Assembly (NCBI GenBank): GCA_003213135.1
Contig: QCNT01000003.1
Coordinates: forward strand, 1 to 64,000
From: Pelagibacteraceae bacterium AG-426-I15
Lineage (GTDB): Bacteria; Pseudomonadota; Alphaproteobacteria; Pelagibacterales; Pelagibacteraceae
DNA length: 64,000 nt
Direction: 5' to 3'
The stretch's first letter is position 1, and each line of letters begins with the position of its first letter. This document shows positions 59,897 to 64,000 of the stretch, in pieces. The position numbers and the translations under genes were made by a program. The notes beneath the pieces were generated by a model. That model had not been told where the DNA came from. It did not search any database and saw only the letters and a list, made by a program, of their open reading frames with translations.

Positions 59897-60792
59897 TGAA
59901 CTTAGAAATTATTGATCATTCATCATCAAAACGAATTAAAAAAATAAAAATTAAAGAAAAAGAATTAGAAAAACTAGTTTTTCCATTTAACAAACATAGT
60001 ATTCAGTCGTTAGAATATAAACCCTTTAGTAGGTTCTCCTTAGCAAAAAGTATCGATGATGTTTTTGATGGAAATTTAAGCAAATTGCTTAACAAAATTT
60101 TGAAAGATCGTAATACCGGCACAGCAATAGTAGAGCCAGATATAAAAAACTCAAAATTTGATAAAGACTTTTTAGTTAAATTTTCTACTGGTTTAGCATA
60201 TTTGATTGGATTACCAAATTTTGATTCAATGACAGGACAATACTATGCTCGATTTCATGTTAAACATTCAGATTCAAGCGACTCTTATTTAAGAAAAGCT
60301 TATCGAAACTTAGACCTTCATACTGATGGAACATTTGTGAAAGAAAAGACCGATTGGCTACTAATGACAAAAATGGAAGAAACTAACGTTAAGGGTGGAG
60401 AAAGTGTCTTGCTCCATTTAGATGACTGGGAGCATTGTAAAGAATTCAGCTCTAATCCAGTTGGAAAACAGAACTTTGTATGGGGATCTCCAAAAAGTAA
60501 AAATATTGACTACAAAGTTGAACATCCTGTATTCTCAACAGATAACAAGGGAAAACCGAATATTTCTTATATTGATCAATTTCCCGAACCCAAAAATATG
60601 GAACAAGGATTATTTTTACAAAAATTATCTGATGCTTTAGAGGAAAGTAAAAATAAAGTTGTTTTTCCATTGTCTCCAGGATCAACAATTTTCTCGAACA
60701 ACTATTTTTGGCTACACGGAAGAAAACCATTCAAAAAAGATTTAAACTTAAGCAGAGAACTTTTAAGGATTCGAGGAAAATTTTTTAATTGA
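59896..60792 (+). CDS. CsiD/GlaH-like Fe(II)/2-oxoglutarate dioxygenase
   Basis: 298 aa, GTG start at the last base of the previous stop. CsiD features: GQYYARFHVKHSDSSDSYLRKAYRNLDLHTDGTFVKEKTDWLL-type core (iron ligands His and Asp in LHTDGT, about residue 138), SVLLHLDDWEH, YIDQFPEPKNMEQGLFLQKLSDALE, and distal His in NNYFWLHGRKPF (about 273). E. coli GlaH hydroxylates glutarate to L-2-hydroxyglutarate using 2-oxoglutarate. No L-2-hydroxyglutarate oxidase (lhgO) follows here, so the substrate may differ. Confidence 0.85.
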   Translation: MNLEIIDHSSSKRIKKIKIKEKELEKLVFPFNKHSIQSLEYKPFSRFSLAKSIDDVFDGNLSKLLNKILKDRNTGTAIVEPDIKNSKFDKDFLVKFSTGLAYLIGLPNFDSMTGQYYARFHVKHSDSSDSYLRKAYRNLDLHTDGTFVKEKTDWLLMTKMEETNVKGGESVLLHLDDWEHCKEFSSNPVGKQNFVWGSPKSKNIDYKVEHPVFSTDNKGKPNISYIDQFPEPKNMEQGLFLQKLSDALEESKNKVVFPLSPGSTIFSNNYFWLHGRKPFKKDLNLSRELLRIRGKFFN

Positions 60793-61014
60793 AGCATTAA
60801 ATTTAAAGCCTACAACCCTCACTATACATAGCAAATTAACGGTATTTTTTTATAATGTGTTGTATAAATATCACATAAAAACGTTGATTTTACTGACTTT
60901 TTTAGTTTTTTGAGATTTTATATATCTATTAAAATGGGCTTATAAAAATGACACGAGTTGATCATTATGCTACGAGTTACCTAATTAAATTAATTTAATT
61001 TTAAGGAAGAAAAT
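60793..61014 (+). promoter_or_regulatory. 222-bp leader of the outer-membrane barrel gene
   Basis: No gene seen. TATAAT lies at 60851-60856 without a convincing -35. ACGAGTT occurs twice (60953-60959 and 60972-60978), 19 bp apart, about two helical turns. An AATTAAATT-rich stretch precedes the Shine-Dalgarno AAGGAAG. It probably carries the promoter and perhaps an operator. Confidence 0.35.
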
Positions 61015-61662
61015 ATGAAAAAATTAATCGCAATGTTGTTTGCATCAGTAATGTTTGCATCACACGCTATGTCAGATATAGCAGTTGGTGTTACATTAAC
61101 TGCTGCTAATCTAGAGACTAGTGGTTCTGAAACTGAGCTTACTGGTGATTTAGAAAAAACAACGAAAGATCAAGATGAGAGCGTAGTAATTCCAGAGGTG
61201 TTCATTGAAGCTGTAGGCGACAATGGATTTGCACTTGGAGTTTCATACATTCCTGCAAGAGATCTAGGTAGCGGTTCTAGAACAGACACAAGTGGAGCTG
61301 CAGATGTTGCTTCTGAAGCAGACACAGGGACTTACTCTGTGGATGCTGAATTGACAGCACTAGTTTCACTTTACACCAACATTCCAATTGGACCAGTTTA
61401 TGCACTTCTTGGCGTTCAAAGAGCTGAGATAAACATAACTGATAACAAAAACGATGGTACTTCGAACTACGAAGATGCTACTGTAATGGGTTACACAGTT
61501 GGAGCTGGCTACAGAGGTAGCATTGGTGATGCGTTCTATAAAGCTGAAGTTGCTTACACTGACTTTGATGAATATAGTGATATTTCAGGAAGTGGTGATA
61601 AGAAAGTTCAAGCTGATACTGAAGTAACAAGCTTTAAATTCTCAATGGGATTAGCTTTTTAA
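61015..61662 (+). CDS. Small outer-membrane beta-barrel protein
   Basis: 215 aa. Sec signal peptide ending near residue 20 (SHAMS). Alternating beta-strand pattern throughout, acidic loops (e.g. SGSETELTGDLEKTTKDQDES), C-terminal strand EVTSFKFSMGLAF ending in Phe as needed for BAM recognition. The likely eight-strand architecture is inferred from length. It resembles OMP_b-brl families; the function (porin, adhesion or structural) is unknown. Strong Shine-Dalgarno, own leader and own terminator suggest an abundant single-gene transcript. Confidence 0.78.
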   Translation: MKKLIAMLFASVMFASHAMSDIAVGVTLTAANLETSGSETELTGDLEKTTKDQDESVVIPEVFIEAVGDNGFALGVSYIPARDLGSGSRTDTSGAADVASEADTGTYSVDAELTALVSLYTNIPIGPVYALLGVQRAEINITDNKNDGTSNYEDATVMGYTVGAGYRGSIGDAFYKAEVAYTDFDEYSDISGSGDKKVQADTEVTSFKFSMGLAF

Positions 61663-61693
61663 TATAAGTATCTCGTTAACTTAAAAAAAATTT

Positions 61694-61724
61694 AAAAGCC
61701 CACCTAAATTTTAGGTGGGCTTTT
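61694..61724. terminator. Bidirectional terminator
   Basis: AAAAGCCCACC and GGTGGGCTTTT arms flank an A/T centre, followed by TTTTTTCTTT on the plus strand and A/T-rich sequence on the other. It separates the convergent barrel and AbrB-type genes; the latter's stop codon (61711-61713) lies inside the hairpin. Confidence 0.88.
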
Positions 61725-62793
61725 TTCTTTTAAGGCTTCTTACAAAAACAGGCACAATAAATAAAATTATTAACAACCTAATTATATGGTGAAAAGACAC
61801 AAACTCAGGATCTAAATCAAAATAAATAGCTATTACTGCAACCTCATAAATTCCACCAGGACAATATGATAGAAGTAAAGTAAAAAAGTTTTTATCAATT
61901 ATAAATCCCGCAGCAAAAGCAGCAAGTACACCAAGCAAGACCAACAGTATTGTTGCAACAAAACTATGAAGTGCATTTTTAGCTATATCTCCAAAAGTTT
62001 TATTTGCAAATCTACATCCCACTGAAGAACCCAATATTAACAAACAATAATTAATTATGTTTGGCGGCAATTGATAACTTGCTATTTCAGTTATTTGTAA
62101 AAAACCACTTGCAATTAGAGTGCCAGATAAAAGAGCAGCGGGTATTCTTAATTTATCTAATAAATAAATTAAAATTAAAGATAAAAAAATTAATATCAAT
62201 AAATCGAAAATATTTTGATTTTTCTGGGGAATAAAATCCAAATTACCAGCGTCAAACCCATAAAAACTTTGAACAAAAAAAGGAAAAACTGTAATGATAA
62301 TAATTAATCTTATTAAATGTGAGGTTGCAACTTGGCTAAGGTCCGATTTTTCATTCTCTGCTATTATTAAGAGAGGACCTAGTGCTCCAGGCGCTGCAGA
62401 AAAAAAAGAAGTATTTTTTCCATACCCTGAAAATTTTTGTAAATATTTTGAGACAACCAATACACTTATGATTATGTACAAGAACATTATAAGAGAAGTC
62501 CATAGCCACTGATGAATTTGTGAAAACAAACTTTTGTCTATATAGTTTCCAATATATAAGCCTAAGAAAATTAAAATTATACTTAAAATTAATCTAGGCA
62601 TTTTAACCTTAAAACCAAACAAAGAAATAACCGAGGTCACTAACATTGGGCCTAAAAACCATGCAAGAGGGATATTTAAATAGTCAGCTAAAAGTGCACC
62701 AGGTATAGAACTAATAATTACCAATGCAAATTCTTTAGAACAGATTTGTTTAAAATTTTCTTTATTAAATGGTATTGCTTGGTTATTCTGCAT
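61711..62793 (-). CDS. AbrB-family membrane protein
   Basis: 360 aa polytopic protein with two related halves, each with the AbrB-duplication pattern: SSIPGALLADYLNIPLAWFLGPMLVTSVI in the first and RIPAALLSGTLIASGFLQITEI in the second; KNTSFFSAAPGALGPLLIIAE is also typical. The family (PF05145) has been named putative ammonia monooxygenase by mistake. Its true role is uncertain, possibly transport or regulation. The stop lies inside the terminator. Confidence 0.88.
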   Translation of the reverse strand: MQNNQAIPFNKENFKQICSKEFALVIISSIPGALLADYLNIPLAWFLGPMLVTSVISLFGFKVKMPRLILSIILIFLGLYIGNYIDKSLFSQIHQWLWTSLIMFLYIIISVLVVSKYLQKFSGYGKNTSFFSAAPGALGPLLIIAENEKSDLSQVATSHLIRLIIIITVFPFFVQSFYGFDAGNLDFIPQKNQNIFDLLILIFLSLILIYLLDKLRIPAALLSGTLIASGFLQITEIASYQLPPNIINYCLLILGSSVGCRFANKTFGDIAKNALHSFVATILLVLLGVLAAFAAGFIIDKNFFTLLLSYCPGGIYEVAVIAIYFDLDPEFVSFHHIIRLLIILFIVPVFVRSLKRKKPT

Positions 62794-62797
62794 ACTT

Positions 62798-63556
62798 ATG
62801 AAAATAGGTTTTTTGGGAACAGGGCATATTACATCTTCAGTTATAGAGGGTATTATAAAATCAAAGTTAAAAGTAAAAAAAATTTATATTTCTCCTCGCA
62901 ATAGATTGATATCAAAAAAATTAAGCAAAAAGTTTAAAAAAGTTGTTATTTCAAAGAATAATCAACAATTGATAGAGTCTAGTAATTGGGTATTTTTAGC
63001 TATTACACCACAAGTTGGTCATAATATTCTAAATAGTCTTAGTTTTAAAAAGAACCAAAAGATTATTAGTTTTATCTCCACTATAAATTTAACAAAGTTA
63101 AAACAATACACAAAAAATAAAAATATAACTCGCGTTATTCCACTTCCGTTTATTGGTATTAGAAAAGGACCAATAATTATTTGTCCAAGAAATATAAAAG
63201 TTAAAAATTTTTTTAATAAGCTTGGAAAAGTTATAGAAATTAAAAATGAAAAAATATCTAAAAATTTTTGGACGACCTCTTCTTTCATGGCTCCTTTTTA
63301 TCACTTTATGGAGACAACAAGTAATTGGCTTACTAGACGTGGTGTCAATAGACGTTCAGCAGAAGATTATACAAGAGAACTTTTTTTAGCCCTTAGCCAA
63401 GATTCAATTTATAAAAATAATTTGAATTTAAAACAACTTGTAAGCGAATCCCAAACACCTGGCGGTATTAATGCGCAAGCATTGAGAGAATTAAAAAAAA
63501 AGAAATTTTACAAAATCCAACAAAAAGTTTTAAATAGCATCTTTAAAAGATTTTAA
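62798..63556 (+). CDS. proC: Pyrroline-5-carboxylate reductase-like protein
   Basis: 252 aa. N-terminal NAD(P) fold MKIGFLGTGHITSSVIEGIIKS and later FLAITPQVGHNIL; the C-terminal dimer domain has the ProC-type segment SQTPGGINAQALRELKK. Length is near the ProC norm. Some SAR11-type relatives are divergent, so the precise substrate is less sure. It diverges from the AbrB gene with only 4 bp between the starts, so the promoters must overlap the coding regions. Confidence 0.8.
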   Translation: MKIGFLGTGHITSSVIEGIIKSKLKVKKIYISPRNRLISKKLSKKFKKVVISKNNQQLIESSNWVFLAITPQVGHNILNSLSFKKNQKIISFISTINLTKLKQYTKNKNITRVIPLPFIGIRKGPIIICPRNIKVKNFFNKLGKVIEIKNEKISKNFWTTSSFMAPFYHFMETTSNWLTRRGVNRRSAEDYTRELFLALSQDSIYKNNLNLKQLVSESQTPGGINAQALRELKKKKFYKIQQKVLNSIFKRF

Positions 63557-63572
63557 ATTTTTTAGGGAAGGC

Positions 63573-64000
63573 ATGGAGTATTTTCTACAACAGCTGATCA
63601 ACGGCGTAACCTTAGGTTCTGTTTATGGTCTAATCGCGATTGGTTATACTATGGTTTACGGGATCATTGGAATGATAAATTTTGCACACGGTGATATTTT
63701 CATGGTCGGAGCATTTGTTGCATTAATTTCATTTATTCTTTTTGCACTGACAGGAATTTCATTACCAATTGTATTAATATTAGTCTTACTCATCGCTATG
63801 GTCTTCACCGCTTGTTACGGATGGACTGTCGAAAAATTAGCCTATAAGCCTTTAAGAAAATCTTTTAGATTAGCTCCACTAATTTCTGCTTTAGGTATGT
63901 CAATAGTACTTCAAAATTATGTTCAAGCTGCACAAGGAGCAAGAATAAAAACTTTGCAGCCTGTAATTCAGGGTGGATTTAATTTTTTTAAAGAATCAGA
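63573..64000 (+). CDS. Second LivH-type ABC permease (cut by window end)
   Basis: An open frame from the ATG at 63573 runs off the window. The first 142 or so residues include LLNGVTLGSVYGLIAIGY-like (here INGVTLGSVYGLIAIGYTMV), YGIIGMINFAHGDIFMVGAFVAL and PLRKSFRLAPLISALGMSIVLQNYV, all classic LivH. A livM, ATPases and a binding protein would be expected downstream. The Shine-Dalgarno is GGGAAGG. Confidence 0.88.
   Translation, partial: MEYFLQQLINGVTLGSVYGLIAIGYTMVYGIIGMINFAHGDIFMVGAFVALISFILFALTGISLPIVLILVLLIAMVFTACYGWTVEKLAYKPLRKSFRLAPLISALGMSIVLQNYVQAAQGARIKTLQPVIQGGFNFFKES

Overview
The window is a strongly AT-rich, very compact stretch of a streamlined marine alphaproteobacterium. It is most likely a SAR11/Pelagibacterales member. 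This placement is an inference from four things: the base composition, the overlapping or abutting genes, a tandem SAM-II/SAM-V riboswitch in front of metY, and the methylated-glycine oxidation genes next to several ABC transporters. No rRNA and no complete ordinary tRNA were seen.

Layout. 1-11000: envelope and DNA housekeeping genes (lpxC, bamD, ligA, a pepP-like aminopeptidase, a uvrD/pcrA-type helicase, a broken AsmA-like gene, fumC, a MazG-like pyrophosphohydrolase). 11000-14530: an accessory patch holding a methyltransferase, a second broken AsmA-like gene, an exported lyase-like protein and a small membrane protein. It ends at a circularly permuted two-piece tmRNA gene on the minus strand whose readable tag is ANNKFALAA. 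A 26-bp piece of the tmRNA 3' end is repeated 669 bp away, and TGCGTC direct repeats spaced 11-12 bp lie just inside both copies. This looks like a small integrated element or its scar. 14570-20850: thyX (frame broken in a poly-A run), mrp, hflK-hflC-DUF2065-degP, miaA. 20885-31940: ilvB-ilvH-ilvC, leuA, then mreB-mreC-mreD-mrdA-rodA and a bactofilin. 32000-34220: a DadA-like oxidase and two paralogous small lipoproteins.

34268-49700 is centred on C1 and methyl-group metabolism. It holds a dimethylglycine/sarcosine dehydrogenase-like flavoprotein, its probable electron acceptors EtfB/EtfA and ETF-quinone oxidoreductase, a soxBDAG sarcosine oxidase operon with an extra exported SHOCT-like mini-protein, and riboswitch-controlled metY with divergent msrB. 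Together these would oxidise dimethylglycine and sarcosine to glycine, pass C1 units to folate and electrons to quinone, and control sulfur assimilation into homocysteine by SAM.

49686-51951 has small redox and membrane genes (CcdA, glutaredoxin, DUF2805, LysE). 52035-60792 is a liv-type ABC transporter operon with an exported alpha/beta hydrolase between livH and livM, followed by azlC-azlD, a second exported hydrolase and a CsiD-like Fe(II)/2-oxoglutarate dioxygenase. The window ends with a small outer-membrane barrel, an AbrB-type membrane protein, proC, and the start of a second livH-like permease cut by the window edge.

One pattern runs through the window. Four reading-frame breaks (two in one AsmA-like gene, one in another, one in thyX) can each be repaired by removing a single A from a run of 6-9 A. 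They are either systematic sequence errors or sites of polymerase slippage.
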